This document shows positions 54,247-64,000 of a DNA stretch of 64,000 nt, piece after piece. The number at the start of each line of letters is the position of its first letter. Within the stretch, counting starts at the first letter, position 1. Position numbers and translations under genes: made by a program. Under the pieces are notes generated by a model. The model did not search any database. It was given only the letters and a program-made list of their open reading frames with translations, and was not told the origin of the DNA. Source of the DNA: Chiua virens (Eukaryota; Basidiomycota; Agaricomycetes; Boletales; Boletaceae). The stretch is from contig JAHNUO010000024.1 in assembly GCA_019787685.1 (NCBI GenBank), forward strand, positions 186,001 through 250,000, given 5' to 3'.

Positions 54247-57200
54247 CTAAAGGAGATCAGTAACATATGTCAGGTGATCAACGAAAAAAAAGAAAATTGC
54301 AATCTTAGACTTACACAAAAATGCACAAGGGTTGGGTGCAGTATGAGGACTATCTATGAGATCACCCCTGTCCACAGAACCATTCTTTGGATGCTTGAGA
54401 GCTCGGGCAGCCGCAAATGTACCCTTGACAAAATCCACCCCCCTCCTCTGAATCGATTCCTTGTAAGCGGCCATATCACTGGCCCAATTGGTAGAGGAAA
54501 ATTGGTAGGGAGCAGAAGTTTTGCAACCCATAAGCAGATTGAGAACCTTGGGAAGTTTGATCTTGTTCTTGCCTTTGGCACCACCAGCCCATTCCACTAG
54601 AACCTTCTCGACGTCAACATCTCCCCTGGCAATGAGAGTAACAGCACATTCAAGCTAGTTATAGAAACTGAACGAGTACTTGACAAATGAAGTGAAAAGA
54701 TTTTCACTGCCACAGCTGCAAGGGCTACAACCCCTGCTCCATTTTTTCTGCCAGCTACTGCCCGCATATCCCAACCCGGAATCTCCACAAGATCAGATGA
54801 TGCAACTACAAGGTGAGTTCTTGCAATGAGCTCGAGAAGAAAGGGTGAGCGGAAAAGCCCATCCAACTCTGAACCACCAATTGGGGCATCTTGATCTTTG
54901 CGTAAGAAGCGGTAATCGGTTGCCAAGTATTCAGCAGTTGCTATGGTGTCAGCGTCATCAAGGGCTGTGAAACCAATACCACTCCGCCACTCACTCACTC
55001 GTTGGCTCATCTAACAGTAGAAGTGAGCACACACATTGGAATGAATTCTTTACATACCAGTGAAAAAACTGAACCAGAAGCAGTGACACAATACTTGACA
55101 TCTGGGTATACTGTACGGAAAATAGTTTGCAGGGCAGCTACGAGTTCATTGTCTGGAATGTTCCAGACATTGTTCTGGATGCTGCACCAAAGGGTGGCGG
55201 TGGGGATGAATGATCTTGACCAGTGGTGATCCGAAGGCATGGGGGGATCTTTGTTAACATAATCAGACCATTTCTTTATGACATCGACGATATACCCATC
55301 TTTATCGTAGGTCCACTTCTGCATGCTACTGACGGAGTTGGCCAAGACAGAGTTGGACGACTCAGGGACAGGATCGGGGGCAATGGAAGGCAGGCACATT
55401 TCGGTCTTCGCCTTTTTCTGAGGATGCTCAATACTCTTCGGTTCCATTTTGACACCAACGGATGTCTAGAAAGTATAGGACAGGTAGGAGGCAAACCTCA
55501 AAAAGGACATTGGAATTTAACTCACTGACTGCGTGGAATGTGAATGGTGTCCCCTGGTTTCATATTCAATGTGGTCGACTTCTGGCCTGTCAACGTCCAT
55601 GGCTTCAAATTTGTTGATGCTCTCCTCACTGTCGGGAACAACTTCTTGTGCAGCAGCATTGCGTCCTAAGATGGATGAGGGGACTCGTGGCTGGGATGGT
55701 GGGGGAGGCACAGGTTCTACTTTACCTTGTTCGGCCTTATAGAGTTACCTGTATGCCAAGGCAAGTGTTGAGATCTGAGACTGAGAAGGGGGTGGCATCT
55801 CGTCATCAATGTACTCTTCGTAGGCCTTGTGTTTCAAGGCAGATGATGGGATGTGAAGTTGAGAAGCGGGGAACATCCCTTCGTCATCGCCTTCTTCAGA
55901 GGACTTGCATTGCAGGATGGACAAGGGGATACAGAGCTAGGAAGGGGATGGCATCTGTTCATCATCACTTTCAGAGGACTTGTGTTTCTGGGTGGATGAG
56001 GCAAAACAGCCTTGCAGCTGGGATGGGGGCGGCATCTGTTCGTCATTTTCATCTTTGGGAGTAATCTAGTGCAATAGAACTCGATGTGACTATGTTTTAA
56101 ACAAGATGGAGGACAACACACTGCAATAAACTTTTTGATGCCCAGACCCCTTACGACAGCTTGCTTCTTGGTATCATCATTGCTTGCATCCCCAAATATT
56201 TCATCCTGTGTGTTTGTCTGAGCCTGAGGGATATTGGTGGGGATGCGCATGGGTAAGACAGAGGCATGACTTGCTACTGAAGTTCCAGAAGATATCTTCA
56301 ACAGACTTGATGTGAAAGTTGAAGAAGGAGGGACTGAAGCAGCGATGGTGCTGTGCCTACTAGAGTCACCTGGCACCGCTGGCAAGTCCTCTTCACTATC
56401 ATCAGCAGCAGCGACTCCAGCTTGCCAGTTCTTCACTTGCCTGCCCACACGAAGCTTCTTGGTGACTCTGGCATTTAATGCAAGGTTGAAAAAAAAAAAC
56501 AAGGTAGACTCGGTAAGCAGAAGCATGATGACAAATGGAAGCAAAACATGACTTACTCTGCAGCTACTAAGTGACGATTTCCCACATGAGTATAATGGCC
56601 ACCGTCCTGAGTCAAAGTGCGTCTGCAGAGTGGGTCAACTTACCAATTTTGCCCTTTTGCATCTTGATCACATCCTTGAGGGTTGGCGGCCACAATTTAC
56701 TCCTTCCTTCTGTCATGTTGCTGGGATTACCCTGGTCAAGGATTCTGTATGTAAGTACTGATACGGTAGGTTAGAAATGCAGCGATAACGTACCTCCTTG
56801 TTCGTCACATTAGATACATTCACACTATCAGCCATGCTAGACGCTCTCCCTGACATATGAAGCCCTTCTGATCAAGAATGAAAGAGGGCTGAGCGACCAC
56901 AAGGATCCCAGTACGAGATTGACGTACTTTTCCACTTGCATCATCCATAGCCAATTGATAGGGTTTCTGTCCCAGAAAATGTAAGTAACTTGCCAATGGG
57001 CCCATCAGGAAAAGAGCTTATTACTGTCCCATCCGTCTCATGGGCCCTTGTGTCACCAGCCGCCTTCTCCTTTTGGATAACACGGGGCTGAGGTTGAGCA
57101 GGGGGGGCATTGCCAATTTTGCCTTAGCCTCGTTTGCCTTTGCCTCAGCTTCCAATTCTATCAAGGCCAAGCTGTCGATGGTTTTGTTGGTAGCCTTCTC

Positions 57201-57370
57201 CTTGGAAGCCCTAGCCTCCTGGAGGTGTTGGTCGTCAGTGGCCTTCTCTGCTTTCGTATGTCGCTTCTGAATTGTACCGGTTTTGTAGAGTATCTGACCC
57301 GGCTGCTTGTCAGCATTGCCAGGTCTGGTGCTACGTTTTGGTGTAGAGGATGCGGGAGATTGGGGTCACT
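54247..57370 (-). CDS. Plavaka B partner gene, unknown function
   Basis: This minus-strand multi-exon gene is homologous to the partner gene of Plavaka A. The N-terminal part (about 57310-57060) reads GQILYKTGTIQKRHTKAEKA, then LALIELEAEAKANEAKAKLA. The conserved domain begins about 55270: PPMPSDHHWSRSFIPTATLW, NIPDNELVAALQTIFRTVYP and DVKYCVTASGSVFSL. After an intron come SQRVSEWRSGIGFTA, DYRFLRKDQDAPIGGSELDG and LFRSPFLLELIARTHLVVAS. After another intron follow LPKVLNLLMGCKTSAPYQFS and TNWASDMAAYKESIQRRGVD. In contrast to copy A, no solo LTR interrupts it. The start is uncertain: the matching frame has a stop near 57371, so a short upstream exon may exist. A 78-bp repeat array lies in one exon. 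Whether it is still functional cannot be decided by eye. Confidence 0.6.
55755..56055. repeat. minisatellite of about 78 bp in the partner gene B exon
   Basis: Four degenerate units each contain a GGCATCT.(G)TTC(G/A)TCATC-like core, at about 55793, 55870, 55948 and 56028. The period of 78 bp equals 26 codons, so the array keeps the minus-strand frame open and gives repeated Cys/His/Pro-containing peptides. Copy A lacks it. Confidence 0.6.
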
Positions 57371-57530
57371 CCATGAGAAGAAGGAAAAGGGTAAGTCTTC
57401 ATGGTTCGACACAAAAAACCCTAATAAATGTGCCAAGTTTAGCACACAATTTGTGGGCCTGGGTACCAGAACAGCATTACCTAACATTGGGAACCGCTAA
57501 GTCCTCCCACCACCCATTCAATGGTCTCGG
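57371..57530. promoter_or_regulatory. bidirectional promoter region of Plavaka B
   Basis: This spacer of about 160 bp lies between the divergent partner gene and the transposase start at 57531. It corresponds in position to 48027-48226 in Plavaka A. I see no strong TATA box. Confidence 0.5.
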
Positions 57531-59728
57531 ATGAGTCTTCCAGATGGGCCTTATCACACTGGTCCACAAGTCCTCTGTATCCCCTGCACTCAGCCTGGGT
57601 GCAGACATTTTTTCAAATCCCATGGAGGACGTACTGCGCACATCCGGTCTGCTCACCCTGTGCCCACTCCACCGCATAGTCCTCCCGGTTGGCAATACAC
57701 CCCAGAACATGTTTCAACACCTCCTTCAACTGTCTTACGAACCTTACCTTTGCCACCTCCATCTCCTTCAAATTTGCCAGCTGAAATCGATGAGGATGGT
57801 TGGGAGAAAGAAAATTTCGATGTTGATGATCCGCCCATGCCATCTGATGACAATGAACCTGACACTGACGTAGAGTTCTATGGCCCACAGGATGGATATT
57901 ATTGCCACTACCATCCCAAACTCACAGGTAAGTTACCTTTACCTTTCGTTGGTGCTTGTACTCAAGTCCCTTCAGCCCTACCGTGTGACAGACATGGCAA
58001 TCCACTTCCTCCAGGTACTCCACCCATCACTCAGGCCAACAATGAAGACTGGTTCCCTTACTCAAACCAGCTCCAATTCAAAATGGCAGAATTCCTTTAC
58101 TCGAAGTGTGAGATGTCAGCCAGCAAGATAGATACCCTACTAGACCTGTGGGCAGTGTCATTGTATCCCCATGGTGCAGAACCCCCATTCCGAGATCACC
58201 GCCATCTGCACAAAGTCATCGACACAATGACCATTGGAGATGTCAGGTGGCAATGCTTTTCAACATACTACAATGGTGAGCACCCTACTGGCAATCAAGC
58301 ACCTGATTGGATGCTCAAGAAGTACAATGTCTGGTTCCATGACCCTTGCCATGTTGTTCATAAAATTCTCAGTAATCCAAGTTTCACAAATGAGATGGAC
58401 TTGCATCCATTCGAGGAGTATTCATCAAAAGATTAAACCTGACAATTTAAGGACTTCATGTCTGGTGACTGGGCATGGGAGCAAGTGGTACATCTACTTG
58501 TTTATCTTTCTTCATTCACTCATGAGATTATATGTAGGATATGATTACTGCCGAAGACGAGAGCACCATTGGCAGTACATTTGTCCTATTTGTTTTGGGT
58601 AGCAACAAAACGACGGTCTCAGTTGCCACAGGTAACAACAAATACTATCCATTGTATCTATCGATTGGGAATGTGTGGAACAATGTTCGTCACGCCCATC
58701 GTGATGCCATAGTGCTCATTGGTTTCTTAGCAATTCCTAAAAGTAAGTTTTTTCTTTCCCTGCATTATGGATTGACCAATTGTTTATCACTAGCGATGAA
58801 TGAACATTCCTCAGATGCAGACTTTTGTTCCTTCCACAGGCAGTTATTTCATAGCTCATTGTCATTCATCCTTCAACCCCTCAAGCATACCATGAAAACA
58901 CCTGAAATTGTCAAATATGGGAATGGATACCTCCGGCACATGATCTATGGTCTTGGCCCATGCATTGCTGATTATGAAGAACAGGTCCTGTTGATGTGTA
59001 TTGTGCATGGTTGGTATCCAAGGTTTGTCCCTGTTCATTCCAGTAATTGGTCTCTCATGGCCTTCATAGATGTCATGCGTCAAAGGGTAATTTAGATGAA
59101 GATGGGGCCCTTCATTGCAGTTGTGTATTCAACGAGAAGCTTTACGAAACTAGTGACATAGATGACATGTGGACTAATTTTGGTGTCATTGGTGATCTTG
59201 TGGTACGCTGTTTTCCCTACTTTTGGGGGGCAGGGTGGTCACTCACATCTGTTCCCAGCCATTTACGAACGACTTTCCCCATGCAGATATACATCAATTG
59301 ATCGCACCTGATATTCTACATCAGCTGATCAAAGGCTGCTTCAAGGATCATTTAGTGATTGGATCTGTACATATATCTCCACTAATAACATGAAGAAAGA
59401 AGCCAATTGGATCATGGATGATATCGATTGCCAGTAGACTAAATCATTTCTAGAGCAACTGTCATACTAATTTTTCTCTCTGTCACAGCATTGCGGTGGT
59501 TGCACCATTTACAGGGTTGCAATGTTTTCCTCAAGGCCAGCATTTCAAACAATGGATGGGTGATGACTCGAAAGCACTAATGAAGGTACGTGACCCATAT
59601 ACACTGCACCCTGACTCATTCCTGACTTCTATCTGGTTTTCATCAGGTTTACATTGCAGCCATCGAAGGCTATGTACCTGTGGAAATCATGCGGACCCTC
59701 CACGCACTATTGGAGTTCTGCTACTTGG
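57531..59728 (+). pseudogene. Plavaka transposase, copy B, cut by G2
   Basis: The gene starts at the ATG at 57531. A C2H2 finger is near the N-terminus (CTQPGCRHFFKSHGGRTAHI, C-x4-C-x12-H-x4-H). After an acidic linker and a short intron (from about 57928, same position as in copy A) the Plavaka core reads LPCDRHGNPLPPGTPP, FKMAEFLYSKCEMSASKIDT, YNVWFHDPCHVVHKILSNPS and FKDFMSGDWAWEQ. Further exons give [97 protein letters not shown] and AAIEGYVPVEIMRTLHALLE. At LEFCYLV the 3' LTR of G2 begins. A TAA (58434-58436) and a TGA (58440-58442) interrupt the frame. The rest of the gene lies beyond G2, outside the window. It is much better preserved than copy A. Confidence 0.92.
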
Positions 59729-60448
59729 TGTTATGATAGTCCCGGGTAGGGCCTAGCGTAGACGCAAAAGTGCTAAGTACCAAGCGGCTGCGATAACTCA
59801 AACAACCACCACTTGATATGTGGCATGCTGTAGAGTTCAAGGAGGGTTACTAGTCAGCGGATTGCTACCAGTGAGATGAGTTAGAACTTAGGATGTTGCC
59901 TAAGAGCGTCCTGTTGGGAATCTATACCCGAAGGACCGAGACTGCCCCTTGCAATCGGGGTGGACCGAGATGCTGGACATTGGTCGCAGCGACGAGGGAT
60001 GGCTTAGGTTAAGCCCAAAGAGGAGCAGTGATACTAGCTAGATTGCGTAGATCAAGACTGAGGTACAGGAGTATCACTGCGCGGTATTTATACTACGAAA
60101 GTAGTGCATGGACCAACAGTCCAAAAGGGTGGCCAGGAAGAGCAGAACAGTCAAAGGGCCAAAAGGAGTTGTGCGGGGTGGAAGCACCAGACGGACGAAA
60201 GTGTAAAAAGTAAAATGCGGAAGCTGTCCAAATGACAGCGGAAGTGAAAGTGATCCCTACCGGATCAGGAAGCGGAAGAAAGGAAGTGATGACGGAACAA
60301 CAGGTTGGGCCAGAGTTGCATAATCAGATCAAAGAAAGAAGAGATAAACGGGGCAAAGGGTTAAGCCCTTGCTGAGTAATCCGAAGCAAGGGTAAGCCTT
60401 GCGGATTGAACGTAGGAGGTACCTGTAGTACCAAGTGTAGAGAAAGTA

Positions 60449-62035
60449 CAGTGGCTCAAACAACTGTCCCAATATTTGCATGTTTTTCACTAAACGCAAT
60501 AAAACGCGGTAACCACTAAACCTTACCCAGACCTGTGGGAATATGAAATATAGTACCTACTCCTGGCTTTCCATTGGACCAAGGGTCAAAGGAGTTGAAT
60601 AAGATTTGATGAAATGGCAATCATTTCAAAATGATCACTCATTGGGACAGTTCTTTGACTTTAAGTTTGGATTACATATATCAGACCCTAACATGTTGGA
60701 AAGTACTTACATACATTTGATAATGGTTCTATCATGTTATATTTATGTAACTATCATCAGCTAGCACCATATAAACCCCACTATTCCATAGTAACTTCCC
60801 TATCATCATTATGAAACCTACCACCAGCTCTTAAGGGACAATAATGTCTCTTTCCCTTTCCTCAAGCTTTCTTCCAGGAAAATAACCTCTGAAACTGGTC
60901 TGGGCAAGTCTATAGTGTCTAGGGTCCTTCAAGAAATCCAGCTAGACAAGACTAAACATCTTGGTGGTCACCCTTTAAAGTTTTCATTTACCAGCAAAAG
61001 GGCTATTGTACAATAGATCATTACTGGCAAGGCCAAAAATGCTGTTCAGCTCACTATACTTATCAATACCATTATTGATACTCCTCTCTACCATCAGATA
61101 GCCAGAAATACCCTCAGGGAAGCCTCTTTGAAAGCTGTGGTAGAGAACAAAAACTTCTTCTCTTCAAGAGTCACAAGAAAGGATGGTTGGCCTATGCTTT
61201 CAAATACTAGCATTGGACTGTGGAGGGTGGGAAAATAGTTGTATAGTTAAATGAGACTAAAGTCAATAGGATTGGGTCGTATAAACAAGCATATGTGTGG
61301 AAAAAGGCAGGAGAGTAGTTGATTGCTAGAGGTACAGTCAAGCATGGAGGAGGCTATGGGCCTATATAGGATGGAATGGAGTGGGAGTTTAGAGTAAGAT
61401 GTACAGAAGGATGGATGCTAAGCAGTATGTGACAATTTCACAGCATGGGTTGCTGGAAAACATTGAAGAATTTTAAATTTCAGAAGGTAATATCATTTTT
61501 CAATAAGATAATGATCCCAAACATACCTGTAAAAGAGTTCAGACCTGGGTTAAAGATCAAGAGATTTGATCTTTAGATTGGCCTGCACAGTCTCTAGACC
61601 TTACTTGGTTTGAACATACCTGAAATTATCTCAAAAAATGACTTTCAGCTTATCAATGTGCCTCTAAAGGAGTTTATCATTTATAGGAGAGGTTAGTAGA
61701 GGAGTGGGGGGATATTTGTGCAGAATAGCATCAGAAATGGATTAAAAGCATGCATAGAAGGCTTGAAGCAGTTATCAAGGCCAAAGGAGATCATACCAAA
61801 TATTAAATACTTACATTTATATAAAGTCAAAAAACTGTCCAATGAGTGATCATTTTGAAATGATTGCCATTTCATCAAATCCTATTCAAATCATTTGACC
61901 CTTGGGCCAATAGAAAGCCAGGAGTAGGTACTATATTTCATATTCCCACAGGTTTGGGTAAGGTTTAGTGGTTACCGCGTTTTATTGCATTTAGTGAAAA
62001 ACATGCAAACATTGGGACAGTTGTTTGAGCCACTG
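60449..62035 (+). mobile_element. Tc1-like element M3, in the G2 LTR
   Basis: This 1587-bp element is flanked by TA (60447-60448 and 62036-62037). Inverted repeats of about 215 bp begin CAGTGGCTCAAACAACTGTC. It carries a decayed plus-strand transposase (60850-61800). The size, the long inverted repeats and the target site match M1, but the end sequences define a different subfamily. Confidence 0.93.
60850..61805 (+). pseudogene. Tc1-like transposase, heavily decayed
   Basis: Fragments in several frames retain Tc1 landmarks: GLGKSIVSRVLQEIQ and HLGGHPLKFSFTSKRAI from the DNA-binding part, NETKVNRIGS followed by VWKKAGE, then, in restored form, the NDPKHTC and WPAQSPDL-like blocks of the DDE core near 61495-61610. 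Many stops and frameshifts make it inactive. It is clearly older than M1. Confidence 0.8.
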
Positions 62036-62113
62036 TAGCAAAGCAAGCAAAGAAAAAGACGAATCGTAACATTACCCCCCAACTAAGATCAAAGCACCAT
62101 GCAAAGATCATCT

Positions 62114-62588
62114 TTAGAAATCGAACAAATCCCTAACAGGGCTGCCCGTAATGTTGGCGTAACCCTCATCGTCGATGGGGTCATTGCACGGTGATGTGGA
62201 GCAGCAGTCCAGGGAGGCAGAGGAGTGTGCAGAGGGACGGCAGAGTGGAAGAGCTGGGAGGATGGGACGGTGGAGTGGAAGAGCTGGGAGGATGGGACAG
62301 TGGGTGCGGCGGCGTGCGGAGGAGGAAGAAGATCCATTGGACGAGGAGGAGTTGGATGGGATGATGGGGCGTGGGGAATGACGGTTCCAGGTAGATCTGG
62401 CTGCCACCGGAGTAAGTTGGTTGGCCAGGGGAATTCTAGCGCGGGTGCGAGGGGGTCATCCAGGGCAGTGGGACTGGATATGTTTGGGGGACCAGGTAAG
62501 ACAGATGGGACATTGGTAGTCCCGGCATTCGACGCAGATGTGCCCAAGTTTGTGGCACTCGTAGCAGGCCTCGTGGTAGCGAGGGTGA
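62114..62588 (-). pseudogene. G2 C-terminal zinc-knuckle extension, end part
   Basis: The frame runs on the minus strand from the solo LTR at 62589 to the TAA at 62116-62114. It starts with a Cys/His cluster in the order seen in G1 and a second cluster ending HCPG. A TGA stands at exactly the position where G1 also has one. A Ser/Pro/Leu-rich tail leads to NDPIDDEGYANITGSPVRDL and FDF. A pair of direct repeats (RPILPALPL type; + strand GGACGGTGGAGTGGAAGAGC region, 62240-62300) lies in the tail. Confidence 0.8.
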
Positions 62589-63318
62589 TGTTACGATAGA
62601 CCCGGATAGGACCTAGCGTAGGTGCAAAAGCGCTAAGGATCAAGTGGCTGTGATAACTTGAACAACCACCACTTGATACGTGGTGCGTTGTAAGAGTTCA
62701 AGGAGGTCTGCTGTTAGCGTATTGCCAACAGTGGAATCGAGTTAGAACTCAGGCGTTGCTGAGAGCGTCCTGTTGGGAATCTATACCCGAAGGACCAAGG
62801 GTCTTCCTCTTGTAATCGAGGTGGAACCTAGGCGTTGGCCATAGGTGTCAAGAGTCAAGGGTCGAGGGAGTCACAGGGGGGGTTCCCGAGTGGAGGCAGA
62901 GATACTCAGCTAGATTGCGGAGATCAAGACTAGTGTACATGAGTATCGCTGCGAGGTATTTATACTACGTGGATCGTGCACGGACCAAGTAACTAAAAGG
63001 GGTAGGCCAGAAGAGCGAAAGAGCGAAGGGCCAAAAGGGGAGTGCACGATAACCAAAAAGGGGTGGCCAAGAAGAGCGGAATGGAAGAAAGGCCAAAAGG
63101 GAAATCATACGATGCGATGGCAACGGATGATGACGAAGATGAAATGACTAAGTGTGATGCCATCGGATGATGACGTGAAAGAAAAGAATAAGCATGCAGG
63201 TAAAGCCGATGCTGGTTACGTAAGGTGAAACGTGTACAGATGAGCGTATGAAGATACCTAGGTATCGAGTAAAGCACAGGAGTACGAGTGAAATGAAGAA
63301 AAGAAAGAAATTGTAACA
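62589..63318 (-). mobile_element. solo LTR, family X, inside G2
   Basis: This 730-bp LTR in minus orientation has flanks GGTGA (62584-62588) and GGTGG (63319-63323), a 5-bp duplication with one transition. It starts TGTTACGATAGACCCGG and ends AAATTGTAACA on the plus strand. The TATAAATACCTCGC box is at about 62965 on the minus strand. It separates PEDH from the zinc-knuckle part of G2. Confidence 0.9.
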
Positions 63319-64000
63319 GGTGGTCCTCGGGGAGGTCAACCTGACCGGTTTGGAACATGTGTTCCACTTCGGTATGGTTGCAAGCGTTGATCTCTTCGGG
63401 GGAGAAGGGAAGAGAGGAGGCGGAGGGGGTAGATGGAGAGGGAGCACCCGAAGCGAGGGGTTGGTCGAGGCGGAGGGAGAGTTCCACTTGGTAGCGGTGG
63501 AGGTCAGAGAGGAATTCACCCATCTGCATTTGGAATAGGGTGTGTTTGAGGAACATGCGGATTTTGTCGTGGATCTGGCCGGTGATGGCTGAGAGGAGGT
63601 GAGTGTTGGCCATAGGCCCATAGAGGTCAGCCCGGACAAGGGCGAGTCGTTCATTCTGTAAATACGCCGAGTAGAGGGTGTGGAGAGGGGAGTCGAGGTT
63701 GAGGTGGTGCTTGATGGGGAACACCATGCTTGGGTCAAGGATGAGGTTCCGCATGTGGGTGAAGTAGTTGGGGGTGGGTGTAGAGGCCCGGATAGTGTGT
63801 GAATGAAAAGGCAGGTCTACCGCAATGACAGGAGGATGAACATGGTGAATAGAATGAGGAGGGCGAGTGCATATGCTTGCTGTTCCCCATCCTGCAGAAG
63901 TGACCGCAGAATCAGCTGGAGAAACGGGTCGGGTGGACTCTGTGAGGGAAGATTCGGAGGAGAGGGAGGGAGCATCTGAGGAGCAGAGTGACAGTGGGGG
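63319..64000 (-). pseudogene. G2 post-chromodomain linker and helical region
   Basis: Reading from the window end leftward on the minus strand, a Ser/Pro-rich linker (SSESSLTESTRPVSPADS) leads to MRNLILDPSMVFPIKHHLNL, LLSAITGQIHDKIRMFLKHT, LFQMQMGEFLSDLHRYQVEL and EEINACNHTEVEHMFQTGQV. This matches the G1 frame at 43880-44269 plus 52456-52680 almost residue by residue and shows what G1 looked like before Plavaka A inserted. The frame is open up to the solo LTR. Confidence 0.88.

Larger units (their letters stand above)
31827..59728. mobile_element. Plavaka (CACTA-type) element B, interrupted by G1 and G2
   Basis: The right-hand part (53889-59728) carries a Plavaka transposase and its divergent partner gene. 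The target duplication of G1 (CAAAT at 32210-32214 and 53884-53888) shows that 31827-32214 and 53889 onward were once contiguous. The proposed left end, CATCAGGAATTTAGC at 31827, resembles the CATCAGCAATTGG terminus of Plavaka A and lies exactly where the WD40 duplication loses homology. The right end is beyond the window, because G2 interrupts the transposase at 59728. Non-G1 content inside the window is about 6.2 kb. The left boundary is an inference. Confidence 0.6.
59729..62071 (-). repeat. 3' LTR of G2, family X, split by Tc1 element M3
   Basis: This is a minus-strand family-X LTR. Its left edge TGTTATGATAGTCCCGGG corresponds to the LTR end and its right edge GAATCGTAACA to the LTR start. 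Without M3 (60449-62035, plus one TA) it is about 754 bp and aligns with the solo LTR 25823-26575 along its entire length. Confidence 0.9.
59729..64000 (-). mobile_element. Ty3/gypsy chromovirus G2, partial (minus strand)
   Basis: G2 belongs to the same family as G1 in the opposite orientation. Its 3' LTR (59729-62071) is split by a Tc1 element. The polypurine tract and the 3' coding end follow, interrupted by a solo LTR, and the coding region continues past the window end. The encoded C-terminal region is homologous to that of G1 throughout. Its target site lies in the Plavaka B transposase (CTTGG at 59724-59728), and the matching duplication would lie outside the window. Confidence 0.9.

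Noticed and set aside
59729..60450. Resemblance of 25823-26575 and 59729-60450 suggesting a duplicated regulatory region
   Set aside because: Both are family-X LTRs, one solo and one the 3' LTR of G2.
1..64000. CRISPR arrays, tRNA or rRNA genes
   Set aside because: No regularly spaced repeats, no convincing tRNA cloverleaf and no rRNA-like sequence were seen. The context is eukaryotic.

Overview
This 64-kb window is fungal nuclear DNA, most likely from an Agaricomycete and plausibly from the Boletales. Its genes have short introns with GT..AG borders. It carries transposon families typical of mushroom-forming fungi: Plavaka-type CACTA transposases, a KDZ transposase fused to a Ulp1 protease, Tc1-like elements and chromodomain Ty3/gypsy elements. 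It also has WD40 genes of a type common in Boletales. I see no intact housekeeping gene, no rRNA or tRNA gene and no CRISPR array. The taxonomic placement is an inference from gene families.

Left part (1-22 kb). This holds a hAT-like MITE (309-661), a decayed LTR element with a gag remnant on the minus strand (1823-4545), and a 3' fragment of a Plavaka-related gene (about 4640-5910). A poorly understood stretch with CT-rich minisatellites follows (6-9.7 kb). Next come a nearly complete Tc1-like element with 216-bp terminal inverted repeats (9920-11531), an uncharacterised Agaricomycete gene split by a solo LTR (11907-16200, minus) and a decayed KDZ-Ulp1 fusion gene (17352-21560, minus).

Middle part (22-32 kb). 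A solo LTR sits inside another solo LTR (22262-23614). A WD40 gene remnant is present twice as a 1.8-kb duplication (23949-25822 and 30056-31826). Between the copies lie a solo LTR and a truncated L-amino-acid-oxidase-like pseudogene (27560-28711, minus).

Right part (31.8-64 kb). This is a deep nest of transposons whose boundaries can be read at base level. Plavaka element B appears to start near 31827, inside the tail of WD40 copy 2. Chromovirus G1 (32215-53883, target duplication CAAAT on both sides) is inserted into it. G1 itself carries a solo LTR in gag, a palindromic Tc1 element in reverse transcriptase, solo LTRs at the end of RNase H, in integrase and after integrase, a hAT-like element with an 8-bp target duplication, and a second Plavaka element A (44270-52453). 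Plavaka A in turn carries three solo LTRs. A second, oppositely oriented chromovirus of the same family (G2, 59729 to beyond the window end) interrupts the Plavaka B transposase and holds its own Tc1 element and solo LTR. When the insertions are removed, interrupted reading frames such as G1 reverse transcriptase, G1 integrase and the Plavaka A partner gene rejoin in frame.

The most interesting biological unit is the Plavaka two-gene module. In both Plavaka copies the transposase is transcribed divergently from a second gene of unknown function. The two partner proteins are clearly homologous, and in copy A the partner is better preserved than the transposase. Other notable points are a conserved zinc-knuckle extension after the chromodomain of the G1/G2 family, an almost perfect inverted duplication of a Tc1 element, and premature stops in G1 that all look like CGA-to-TGA transitions, as expected from cytosine methylation of silenced repeats.
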